From CF-118 sp035934385 (GTDB lineage: Bacteria > Chloroflexota > Dormibacteria > Dormibacterales > Dormibacteraceae): a stretch of 64,000 nt of DNA. Positions 23,383-31,373 of this stretch are shown piece after piece. Each line of letters opens with the position of its first letter. Position 1 is the first letter of the stretch. The position numbers and the translations under genes are program-made. The notes beneath the pieces were generated by a model. That model worked only from the letters and a program-made list of their open reading frames with translations. It did no database searches and was not told the DNA's origin. Location of the stretch: assembly GCA_035934385.1 (NCBI GenBank), contig DASYXY010000044.1, positions 39,515 to 103,514 on the forward strand, read 5' to 3'.

Positions 23383-24722
23383 TGATCCTGCCAGAGGGCC
23401 CGCTCCACAGAGAAGACTCGCCAATCTCCTGGCACGCCTTTCAGACTGTGTGCGCCTTGATCCGCGAAAACCAGCTCGGAGCCGGCGACAAGATCCTTCA
23501 CGGTCGATGAGACGAGCACCTGTCCCGGTTTCGAGATCGCCAGCAACCTGGCGCCGATATGAACCGCGATGCCGCGCAGTTTCCCGTCCACGAGCGTGCA
23601 TTCGCCTGTGTGAACGCCGGCCCGAATTTCGATGCCGAATCTATCAAGTGCATCGGTGATGGCGCAGGCGCATCGGATAGCGCGCGCGGGGCCATCGAAG
23701 ATGAGGAGAAATCCATCGCCGGCGTGGTCCTGCTCCCGCCCCCGAAAGCGACCGAGAGTCCCGCGCACGATTCGGTCATGGTCGGCGACCAATTCACTCC
23801 ATTTGCGGTCTTTCATCGCAGCCGCACGTGCGGTTGAGCCGACCACGTCCGTGAAGAGCACGGTGGCCAGGACAGTGTCACTCGCGACCGGCATCCGGCG
23901 CACCTGAAGGAACCGCTCGATTTCGGCGACGATCGCGTCGAAGTCCCCAACCCACGGCATCGCATCGCTGCCGGGAAGCCTCACGAACTCGGCACCCGGA
24001 ATTATGGAAGAGAGGTACTCGTCGGCGGCCGGATCGCGCCACTCCCTCGCTATGACCAGGGTTGGCACCCGAAGGGTGCGGAGTATGTCTCGGACGTCCG
24101 TCTCATGCCACTGACGTAACAGGGCTGTAGCGGCGCCGGGAGTCACCCAGTGGCGTTGCGTCTTTGCGAACCAGCGCACGAACTCAGGGTCCTGGCTCAC
24201 CGAGGGATTGTCAGAAAGAAGCCTGGCCGCATACCGCTCCGTCCCCCAACCGGCCTCCACGAATTCGAGCCAACGACGAAACGTCGATTCGGATTGGCCC
24301 CACGGGTAGTCGTCGGCCGGCGCACTTCGCGCTTTCGCCCCAAAAAGGAGCAGCGCCGCCGTGCGCTCGGGATGCATGGCAGCGAACATCGCCGCAGCGC
24401 CAAAACCCTGGCCCGTGCCCAACACTGCGGTAGACACGGACTCTGTGGCGTCCAGGACGGCCTCTAGGTCTTCGACTTGCGTCTCCAGGTCGGGGAGCAA
24501 GGCCGCCCGATCAGATAGGCCAGTCGCTCGACGATCGTGACGGATCACGCGCGCGAACCCTGCCAACCGCTCGAGGAATGCCACAAAGCGTGGCTGCTCC
24601 AATGCCACTTCGAGTCCGCCGATCCAGGGGGTGAATGCGAGGTCCACCGGGCCTTCACCAAAAACCTGATAGGCGATGTTCACATCGCCGTTCCTGGCGT
24701 AGCTCGTCTGCGGCGCCATCAC
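23379..24722 (-). CDS. Alpha/beta-hydrolase domain fused to class III adenylate cyclase (Rv1900c-like)
   Basis: A 447-residue protein. Residues 1-270 have an alpha/beta-hydrolase fold; residues 283-440 form a class III cyclase with metal aspartates Asp292 (FTDVVGST) and Asp336 (AGDGFLL) and the family motif AVHIGARL. The nucleophile elbow of the hydrolase reads GTGQG (102-106), so Gly104 stands where the catalytic Ser should be. The domain is probably an inactive sensor. It resembles mycobacterial Rv1900c in layout. The gene sits 50 bp downstream of tRNA-Thr on the same strand and is bracketed by a 22-bp copy of the tRNA 3' end. No integrase is present. Confidence 0.85.
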   Translation of the reverse strand: MMAPQTSYARNGDVNIAYQVFGEGPVDLAFTPWIGGLEVALEQPRFVAFLERLAGFARVIRHDRRATGLSDRAALLPDLETQVEDLEAVLDATESVSTAVLGTGQGFGAAAMFAAMHPERTAALLLFGAKARSAPADDYPWGQSESTFRRWLEFVEAGWGTERYAARLLSDNPSVSQDPEFVRWFAKTQRHWVTPGAATALLRQWHETDVRDILRTLRVPTLVIAREWRDPAADEYLSSIIPGAEFVRLPGSDAMPWVGDFDAIVAEIERFLQVRRMPVASDTVLATVLFTDVVGSTARAAAMKDRKWSELVADHDRIVRGTLGRFRGREQDHAGDGFLLIFDGPARAIRCACAITDALDRFGIEIRAGVHTGECTLVDGKLRGIAVHIGARLLAISKPGQVLVSSTVKDLVAGSELVFADQGAHSLKGVPGDWRVFSVERALWQDQ

Positions 24723-24772
24723 GGTGAAATGTATCGGGGTAAGCGACCTGCGTCTTTATGAGGATGGGGATT

Positions 24773-24848
24773 TGGAGCCCATGCCCGGATTCGAACCGGG
24801 GACCTTTTCCTTACCAAGGAAATGCTCTACCGCCTGAGCTACATGGGC
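24773..24848 (-). tRNA. tRNA-Thr (anticodon GGT)
   Basis: A 76-nt cloverleaf on the minus strand: acceptor GCCCATG/CATGGGC, D-arm GCTC/GAGC, anticodon stem TTTCC/GGAAA around loop TTGGTAA, T-arm CCCGG-TTCGAAT-CCGGG, discriminator T and encoded CCA. Its 3' end is duplicated at 23343. Confidence 0.95.
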
Positions 24849-24895
24849 GTGGCGACGCGCAGGTCGATTTTATCTGCTACAAACTGGGCGCCCGA

Positions 24896-25279
24896 ATGCC
24901 CACCATTGATGAGGCTCTCGCCAGCGCAAGGCGGCGGATCACCCGAATTACGGCCGAACAGGCCGATGCCGAGCATGCCGCGGGCGCGCTCCTGGTGGAC
25001 ACCCGCACCGAATCCCAGCGCCGCGCCGACGGGAGCATTCCAGGTGCGCTCGTGATCGACCGGACTGCCCTCGAGTGGCGGCTGGATCCGACCTCGGCGT
25101 CTCGGATCGCCGAAGCGACCGATCACCAGGTGCGCGTGATCTTTATCTGCGCCCAGGGATATTCGAGCAGCCTCGCCGCGGCATCGCTTCAGGACCTCGG
25201 GCTGGTCAACACCACCGACGTCATCGGTGGCTTCGTGGCGTGGCAGGCGGCGGGACTGCCGGTCAACAAGTCCGAATAA
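24896..25279 (+). CDS. Rhodanese-like domain protein
   Basis: A 127-residue single-domain rhodanese. The active-site loop is CAQGYSS with Cys85, and the upstream LLVDTRTESQRRADGSIPGA is the usual first half of the fold, read across two strands. Such proteins carry a persulfide on the cysteine and move sulfur, or act as small phosphatase-like proteins; the partner is unknown. ATG 24896 is 48 bp from the divergent tRNA-Thr. A paired palindromic repeat follows 5 bp after the stop. Confidence 0.85.
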   Translation: MPTIDEALASARRRITRITAEQADAEHAAGALLVDTRTESQRRADGSIPGALVIDRTALEWRLDPTSASRIAEATDHQVRVIFICAQGYSSSLAAASLQDLGLVNTTDVIGGFVAWQAAGLPVNKSE

Positions 25280-25284
25280 GCCTG

Positions 25285-25341
25285 AGTGCCGGCACTGGCA
25301 CGGGTTTTTGCCGAAAACGATGTGCGAGTGCCGGCACTCGC
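25285..25341 (+). repeat. Paired palindromic intergenic element, copy 2
   Basis: AGTGCCGGCACTGG (25285-25298), a 25-nt core, then GCGAGTGCCGGCACTCGC (25324-25341). The palindrome centres are 42 bp apart, as in the copies at 8147 and 54788. It fills the convergent gap between the rhodanese gene and mtrB. Confidence 0.9.
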
Positions 25342-25347
25342 CAGAGG

Positions 25348-25581
25348 TTAGAGGCCCGAGACCAGCCTCCCCACGTCGGTCAGGATCTCGGCGTGGCCGC
25401 GGATCTTGATCGCGGCGGTGAGCTCAGTGAACTGCGCGACCAGCACCTCACCGGCGTCGAGGCGCTCGGAGTGATGGGACTTGGTGTCCTTGCCGCGTGT
25501 GAGGCCCATGATCGTCACGCCGTCCTCGAGCGCCTTCACGACGACGTAGCGCCCAGCTGCGGCTTCCTCTTCTTCGCTCAT
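25348..25581 (-). CDS. mtrB: trp RNA-binding attenuation protein (TRAP/MtrB) homologue
   Basis: A 77-residue protein that aligns along its length with Bacillus TRAP: VVVKALEDGVTIMGLTRGKD, then SHHSERLDAGEVLVAQFTE and AAIKIRGHAEI. Of the three RNA-contacting residues of B. subtilis TRAP, Lys56 and Arg58 are kept (Lys59, Arg61) and Lys37 is Arg40. The tryptophan-loop segment TRGxDT is kept; Phe32 is Ser35 and His51 is Leu54. TRAP is an 11-subunit ring that binds (G/U)AG repeats when loaded with tryptophan. Its ATG follows the dnaE stop with no gap (TAGATG), so it is co-translated with DNA polymerase III. No trp genes are in the window. Confidence 0.85.
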   Translation of the reverse strand: MSEEEEAAAGRYVVVKALEDGVTIMGLTRGKDTKSHHSERLDAGEVLVAQFTELTAAIKIRGHAEILTDVGRLVSGL

Positions 25582-28500
25582 CTATCTCTTTCCTCGTCCG
25601 TTGCCGTTGGCCTGCGCCTTCGGTCTCACTATCTCCAGCCTGGTCGACGCCGCGCCGACGAGCTGGTCGATCTCCGCGGCGAGCGCCGGACCGGCCAGGA
25701 CATGATAGCGATCGGCATGCACGATCACCTCCCGGCTGCCGACGACCACGTGCAGCACCACCTCGTCGGTACCGGGATGTTGGGCCAGCACCGCTTCGAG
25801 CCGCTCCGCTAGACCCGCGTCGCCGCCGGCCAGACGTACATGAAGCAGCTGGCGGCGCGTCACCGGTAGGCACGCCGGGTCGTCCCACAGCCAAGCCATG
25901 TCCGCAACCACCGACGCGACCTCGATCTCCGATTCGATTTCGGGCTCGATGGGCGGCGCGGACGCCGAGCCTGTCGCGCGAGTGCTGCCGGCGCGGGCGT
26001 CCACCTTGCCCTGCACCACCACGACCTTGTCAGGCTCGAACAGCAGGCGCACCTGCTCGAAAACGCGCGGGAACAGCACCACGTCGACGGTCCCCGTCAG
26101 GTCTTCGAGCGATGCGTAAGCCATGATCTGGCCTTTGCGCGTCACGACGCGGCGCACTTCGCGCACAAGGCCCGCGACTCGAACCTCGGTGTCCTGCAGC
26201 GCGCTCGTGACCTCGACGGCCTGCGTGTCGGAGCGCTCGGCGAGCTCGCGGCTGATGCGCCGCAATGGATGGTCGCTCAGATACAGACCAAGCAGCTCCT
26301 TCTCGAGGCGCAGCTTCTCCTCCGAAGCCATCGGCGCGATATCGATGGACAGGCCGTAGTCGTTTTCGACCACCTCGTCAGAGCCAACCATCTCGAGCAG
26401 CGATGTCTGGCCCGACTCGCGATCGCGCCGCGTCTGCTCCGCGCGCGCCACGACCTTGTCCAGCGCGTACAGGAGCCGGGCCCTCTCCCCCAGCGAGTCG
26501 CACGCGCCCGACTGAACCAGCGATTCGAGCACGCGTCGGTTCACGTCCTGGATCACCGATGTGCGCTCGCACAGGTCCTCGAGCGACTTGAACGCGCCAT
26601 CGGCCTCGCGCATGTCGACGATCGTCTCCACGGCGTGACTGCCGACGTTCTTGATGGCCGCGAGCCCGAACTGGATCCGTCCGTCGGCGATCGAGAAATC
26701 CGCTCGTGAGCGGTTGATGTCCGGCGCCAGCACCTCGATGCCCCGCGCGCGGCAGTCGACGATCGCCGTCGCGACGCGGTCGGCCGATCCTTCCATGTGG
26801 ATCAGCAGCGACGTCATGTACTCGAGCGGGTAGTTGGCCTTCAAGTACGCCGTCTGGTAGGCAATCAGGCCGTACGCGGCCGAGTGGGCGCGGTTGAAGC
26901 CGTACTCCGCAAACCTCGCGATGCTGTCGAAAAGCGCCTCGGCGGTGGCTTGAGGGATCTCGCGCTCGACCGCCCCCGCCACGAACTTCGTCCGCAGCTT
27001 GGCCATCTTGGGCTTGTCCTTCTTGCCCATCGCCGCGCGGAGGATGTCGGCCTCGCTCAGGGAGAAGCCCGCGATCTCGCGGGCGGCCATCATGACCTGC
27101 TCCTGGTAGATCATCACGCCGTACGTGTCGCGCAGGATCGGCTCGAGCCGCTCGTGCATGTACTCGATCGGCTCGCGGCCCTGCTTGCGGGCGATGAACG
27201 CGGGGATGTTGACCATCGGGCCAGGACGGAACAGCGCCACCGCCGCGGCCACGTCCTCGAACACCTGGGGACGCATGTCCAGCAGCATCCTTCGCATGCC
27301 CGCGCCTTCGAGCTGGAACACTCCGTGGGTGTCGCCCGTGGCGATGAGGTCGTAAGTCTTCGCGTCGTCGAACGGAATAGCGTCGATGTCGATGTCGAGA
27401 CCTCGCTGCTGCTTGAGCAGCCGCAGGCACGTGGCGATGATGTCGAGGTTCTGCAGGCCGAGGAAGTCGATCTTCAGCAGGCCGATGTCGCCGACCGCTT
27501 TCATGTCGTACTGCGTGACGACCGCGTCGCGCCCAGGGCTGAGCTGCAGCGGCGTGAAATGCACGAGCTGCTCAGGTGCGATCACGACGCCCGCGGCGTG
27601 CGTGCTCACGTTTCGTGAGACACCCTCGAGTGTCCGCGCCACGTCGATCAGGCGCTTCTGATCCTCGAACGATTCGTACGCCTCGCGAAACTCGCTGACC
27701 TCCTTCATCGTGTCCTCGAGCGACTTGGATCGCCCCTGCCACACCGGCACGAGCTTGGCCAGCCGGTCGGTGTCGCGCAGCGGCACCTCGAGCACCCGAC
27801 CGACGTCGCGGATCGCCGCCTTGGAAGCCATCGTCGTGAAGGTGATGATCTGGGCCACCCGGTCGGCCCCGTACTTCTCGGAGACGTACTTGATGACTCG
27901 CTCCCGGCCTTCAACGGAGAAGTCGCAATCGATGTCGGGCATCGACACGCGGTCGATGTTCAAGAAGCGCTCGAAGATGAGCCCGTGCTGCAGTGGGTCG
28001 AGGTTCGTGATGCCGAGGCAGTACGACACCAGGCTGCCGGCGGCGCTGCCGCGGCCGGGGCCGACGACGATGCCGTTCTTGCGCGCGAAGTTGTAGAAAT
28101 CCCAGACGATCAGGAAGTAGGAGGCGTAGCCGGTCTGAGCGATAACCGACAGCTCCGTCGCCGCTCGCTCCCGGGCAGCTTCCGCCGGGTTGGCGCCATA
28201 CCGCCAGGTCAGGCCGTCTTCGACGAGCTTTGCCAGGTAGGCGTCCGGCTTCAGGCCGTCGGGCACGTCGAACGGCGGGAGCAGCGTCGCCCCAAGCTTC
28301 AGCTTCAGGTCGACCATGTCCGCCACGTCGAGCGTGGCCGCGAGCGCGTCGGGCATGTCGCCGAACGACTGGGCCATCTCCTCTGGCGTCTTGAGGTAGT
28401 TCTCCTGGGTCGAGAAGCGCCAGCGGTTCGGGTCGTTGAAGCGAGCCCCAGTCTGCAGGCACAGCAGGACGTCATGTGCCTCCGAGTCGTGCTTGTGCAC

Positions 28501-29139
28501 GTAGTGCAGGTCGTTGGTCGCGCACAGGCGCAGCTCGAACTCCTTCCCCAACCCGATCAGCGCTTCGTTGACGCGGTCCTGCTTCTCGATGCCGTGGCGC
28601 TGTACCTCGAGCAGGAAGCGGTCCTTGCCGAAGATGTCGCGATAGGTTGCGATGGCCTCCCGGGCGCCATCCATGTCGTTGTCGCCGATCCGGCCGGCGA
28701 CCTCTCCCTGCAGGCACCCGGAAAGTGCGATCAGGCCTTTGGCGCGCTCGGCGAGGATCTCCTTGTCGATACGCGGCCGGTAGTACATGCCCTCCATCTG
28801 CCCCACCGTGCAGAGCCGCATCAGGTTGACGTAGCCCTCGTGGTCAGCAGCCAGGAGCGTCAGGTGGCTGGGGTCGCGGTCAACGCGTCCCTCGCGCAGC
28901 AGCCGCGAGCGAGGCGCGACGTAGACCTCGCAGCCGACGATAGGTTTGATGCCGGCTTCCTTGCAAGCCTTGTAGAAGTGGATGGCGCCGTACATGACTC
29001 CGTGGTCGGTGAGGCCGATCGCCGGCATCTCCAACTCCGCCGCACGGGCGACCATCGCGGGGATGCGGCTGGCCCCATCGAGCAGCGAGTACTCGGTGTG
29101 GTTGTGGAGGTGGACGAAGCTTTTAGGGGCGTGCGGCAT
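25582..29139 (-). CDS. dnaE: DNA polymerase III alpha subunit
   Basis: A 1185-residue replicative polymerase of the DnaE1 type. The PHP domain opens VHLHNHTEYSLLDG with its metal-binding histidines, which suggests it may keep intrinsic phosphoesterase activity. The catalytic aspartates Asp402 and Asp404 lie in PDIDCDF, with the VGPGRGSAAGS palm loop just before. The C-terminal OB-fold (VRVAGLVREVRRV to TGTVDVVLFP) is near residues 985-1050. The stop is immediately followed by the mtrB ATG. Confidence 0.96.
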   Translation of the reverse strand: MPHAPKSFVHLHNHTEYSLLDGASRIPAMVARAAELEMPAIGLTDHGVMYGAIHFYKACKEAGIKPIVGCEVYVAPRSRLLREGRVDRDPSHLTLLAADHEGYVNLMRLCTVGQMEGMYYRPRIDKEILAERAKGLIALSGCLQGEVAGRIGDNDMDGAREAIATYRDIFGKDRFLLEVQRHGIEKQDRVNEALIGLGKEFELRLCATNDLHYVHKHDSEAHDVLLCLQTGARFNDPNRWRFSTQENYLKTPEEMAQSFGDMPDALAATLDVADMVDLKLKLGATLLPPFDVPDGLKPDAYLAKLVEDGLTWRYGANPAEAARERAATELSVIAQTGYASYFLIVWDFYNFARKNGIVVGPGRGSAAGSLVSYCLGITNLDPLQHGLIFERFLNIDRVSMPDIDCDFSVEGRERVIKYVSEKYGADRVAQIITFTTMASKAAIRDVGRVLEVPLRDTDRLAKLVPVWQGRSKSLEDTMKEVSEFREAYESFEDQKRLIDVARTLEGVSRNVSTHAAGVVIAPEQLVHFTPLQLSPGRDAVVTQYDMKAVGDIGLLKIDFLGLQNLDIIATCLRLLKQQRGLDIDIDAIPFDDAKTYDLIATGDTHGVFQLEGAGMRRMLLDMRPQVFEDVAAAVALFRPGPMVNIPAFIARKQGREPIEYMHERLEPILRDTYGVMIYQEQVMMAAREIAGFSLSEADILRAAMGKKDKPKMAKLRTKFVAGAVEREIPQATAEALFDSIARFAEYGFNRAHSAAYGLIAYQTAYLKANYPLEYMTSLLIHMEGSADRVATAIVDCRARGIEVLAPDINRSRADFSIADGRIQFGLAAIKNVGSHAVETIVDMREADGAFKSLEDLCERTSVIQDVNRRVLESLVQSGACDSLGERARLLYALDKVVARAEQTRRDRESGQTSLLEMVGSDEVVENDYGLSIDIAPMASEEKLRLEKELLGLYLSDHPLRRISRELAERSDTQAVEVTSALQDTEVRVAGLVREVRRVVTRKGQIMAYASLEDLTGTVDVVLFPRVFEQVRLLFEPDKVVVVQGKVDARAGSTRATGSASAPPIEPEIESEIEVASVVADMAWLWDDPACLPVTRRQLLHVRLAGGDAGLAERLEAVLAQHPGTDEVVLHVVVGSREVIVHADRYHVLAGPALAAEIDQLVGAASTRLEIVRPKAQANGNGRGKR

Positions 29140-29188
29140 CGTTTGAGTTTGGGTGTGGCGGAACCCCGCAGATAGTCTACTGGCCTAC

Positions 29189-29623
29189 ATGCCGGTAACC
29201 CTGCGCGACGCCAAAGAGTCCGACGCGGCCACCATCCGCCGGATCGTGCGGGCCGCGAACATCAACCCGACCGGGCTCGACTGGCCCCGCTTCATCGTGG
29301 CGGAGGACGGCGGCGCCATCGTCGGCGTGGGCCAGGTCAAGCCGCACCGCGACGGCACCCGAGAGCTCTCCTCGATCGCGGTCGTCCCCGCCCGCCAGGG
29401 TCAGGGGATCGGCACGACGATCATCAATGAGCTGCTGACGCGGGAGCACGGGACACTCCACCTGACCTGCCGGAGCCGGCTGCAGGGTTACTACGAACAT
29501 TTCGGATTCCGGCGGCTCGAGCCGCGCCACTACCCACCCTACTTCGCCCGGGTCCTACCGATACTCAACACAGTCGGCCGAGTCATGGGGTTCCAGATCA
29601 TCGTCATGCGTCGGGACGTCTGA
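29189..29623 (+). CDS. GNAT family N-acetyltransferase
   Basis: A 144-residue acetyltransferase with motif A VVPARQGQGIGTTIINELL (acetyl-CoA loop QGQGIG) and a C-terminal YYEHFGFRRL segment typical of GNAT proteins. ATG 29189 is 49 bp from the divergent dnaE start; a TAGTCT box lies 10 nt upstream. It runs into the SRPBCC gene pair on the same strand with 2 bp between stop and start. The substrate is unknown. Confidence 0.85.
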   Translation: MPVTLRDAKESDAATIRRIVRAANINPTGLDWPRFIVAEDGGAIVGVGQVKPHRDGTRELSSIAVVPARQGQGIGTTIINELLTREHGTLHLTCRSRLQGYYEHFGFRRLEPRHYPPYFARVLPILNTVGRVMGFQIIVMRRDV

Positions 29624-29625
29624 CC

Positions 29626-30435
29626 ATGCCTGTCAGGCTGCTGCTCATCCTCGCCGTCCCTGCAGCCGCGGCCCTGTTTCGCTACCAGCCGTACGCCTGG
29701 GCGGTGCTCCTAGGCTTCTGCTTTGTCTACTGCTTCGCCGGCATCATCTTCGTGGGCCGCACGAGGCCCCAAGTCACGCCGCCCGACCCTGCCGAGAGCG
29801 ACCGCATATGGAGCGCAATGGTGTTCGCGCTTGCGGCGCTGGCCGGCGCCATCGCCTGCCTGCTTGCAATTTTCTCTCCACTCCTGGCGGTTGGATTGCT
29901 ACTGCCGGCGGGTGCGTGGGTGATCGCCTGGTGGCCCGCGGTGGCTCGGACCTTTACGTTGACGAGTCGCATCGAGATTGCTCGCGATCCCGCAACCGTG
30001 TTCGCGTTCGTAAGCGACCTCCGCAACGGACCTCGCTATTACTACATGTTCGAGGAGACAGTCGATAAGGTCGGCGACGAACCGATAGGCGCGGGCACGC
30101 AGTTTCGCTCTCACCTGGTCCTGCGCGCCGACCAGAATCCCGCGGGCAAGAGGGACAGGACGGTCGACGCAATCGAGGAGATCGTCGACTTCGAACCGAC
30201 TCATCGCCTCACGACGCAGGTCGTGGCCCACAGTCCCAACCTGGCGACCTTCACGTTCGACGAGGTGCCTGGCGGCACACTGGTAACTCATCGCTACGAG
30301 CACCTACACCCGTATGCAAGCAGCCTGATGGGAAACAGGCTGCGTGGCAGCGCTGTCGACAGGTACCTGGAGAAGATCCGCCAGGCGGCGTGGGCGCGGG
30401 CCAAGGAGATCCTGGAGAGCGAGCCCGCATGCTGA
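29626..30435 (+). CDS. Membrane-anchored SRPBCC (START-like) protein, copy A
   Basis: A 269-residue protein with about four hydrophobic segments in the first 110 residues, then a SRPBCC/polyketide-cyclase-like domain from about 115 (TSRIEIARDPATVFAFVSDLRNGP, divided across the first strand and helix). It ends WARAKEILESE. The gene at 30510 has the same layout and the same ending, so the two arose by tandem duplication. SRPBCC domains bind hydrophobic ligands in a deep pocket; a membrane lipid or hopanoid-type ligand is only a guess. Confidence 0.75.
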   Translation: MPVRLLLILAVPAAAALFRYQPYAWAVLLGFCFVYCFAGIIFVGRTRPQVTPPDPAESDRIWSAMVFALAALAGAIACLLAIFSPLLAVGLLLPAGAWVIAWWPAVARTFTLTSRIEIARDPATVFAFVSDLRNGPRYYYMFEETVDKVGDEPIGAGTQFRSHLVLRADQNPAGKRDRTVDAIEEIVDFEPTHRLTTQVVAHSPNLATFTFDEVPGGTLVTHRYEHLHPYASSLMGNRLRGSAVDRYLEKIRQAAWARAKEILESEPAC

Positions 30436-30509
30436 GGCGGATCATGTCGATGCAGCGGGACGCCTAGACGGGCTGAGTTTCCAGTGCCGCGCTGGACAAT
30501 GTCCGCGCT

Positions 30510-31361
30510 GTGCCGCCGATGCCACTACAGCACCTGCTGATCGTCGCCGTGGCCGCTGTGCTGGCGATTTACGGACATCCGATGGTCATCGTGGTGGGCA
30601 CAGTCGTCTTACTGGCCGCATCCCTGGTGGTCCTGGCCCGGCTTGCGCCTGACGCCGCCAAACTCAACTCGCCGCCAGTGCAGCCGCCCGGGTGGGTCGG
30701 TGGTGGCAGGCTCATTGATGAGGCCGGGGCTGAGCGTGTGAGCCAGCTAACCGCCTACTCGCTTACCCTTTTCTTCGGCAGCGCCGGATTGTTCCTCGCG
30801 CTCTGGTGGATGGGTGCGGCCCTCGCGATACTGGCGATCGCTGGGATCTGGATCGTTGCGTGGTGGCCCAGCACCATGCGAACGCACAACCTCACCACCA
30901 ACATCGACATCAAGCGTCAGCCCGCTGATGTTTTCGCGTTCGTCAGCGACCAGCGCAACCTACTGAGGTACTGGCCCTATCACGAATCAGTCGAGATGTT
31001 GACGCCGGATCCTATCGTGCGCGGCAGTCAGTTCAGGGCGCGCGTCAGACTCCCCAGAAGCCTCTTCAACAACAAGGAAGACGACTTGTTCGAAGCGGTC
31101 GAGGAAATCGTCGGCTTCGAGCCGCCACTGCGTATCGCGACACGACTCATCACCGGCTTGAGACCCAATCTCGCGGTGATCACATTCGATCCAACACCCA
31201 CGGGCACCTTGCTGACGCACAGCTTCACGATGGAGTTCAGCTACTGCACGGGTCTGCTAGGGGGAATGCTCTTGGGCGGCAAGGGGCCGAGGGTGTCTAA
31301 AGCGACTCGGGCCGTCGCCTGGGCGCGCGCCAAGGAGATCCTGGAGAGCGAGACCGCCTAG
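30510..31361 (+). CDS. Membrane-anchored SRPBCC (START-like) protein, copy B
   Basis: A 283-residue paralogue of the preceding gene: N-terminal hydrophobic segments (about 5-45 and 85-120), then the SRPBCC domain opening with IDIKRQPADVFAFVSDQRN and the same C-terminal ARAKEILESE. The central VEEIVGFEPPLRIATR matches IEEIVDFEPTHRLTTQ of copy A. GTG 30510 or ATG 30519 may be the start. It is 12 bp before the aminotransferase gene, so the run from 29189 to 32543 is probably one transcript. Confidence 0.75.
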   Translation: MPPMPLQHLLIVAVAAVLAIYGHPMVIVVGTVVLLAASLVVLARLAPDAAKLNSPPVQPPGWVGGGRLIDEAGAERVSQLTAYSLTLFFGSAGLFLALWWMGAALAILAIAGIWIVAWWPSTMRTHNLTTNIDIKRQPADVFAFVSDQRNLLRYWPYHESVEMLTPDPIVRGSQFRARVRLPRSLFNNKEDDLFEAVEEIVGFEPPLRIATRLITGLRPNLAVITFDPTPTGTLLTHSFTMEFSYCTGLLGGMLLGGKGPRVSKATRAVAWARAKEILESETA

Positions 31362-31373
31362 GATTTAGCGCTC

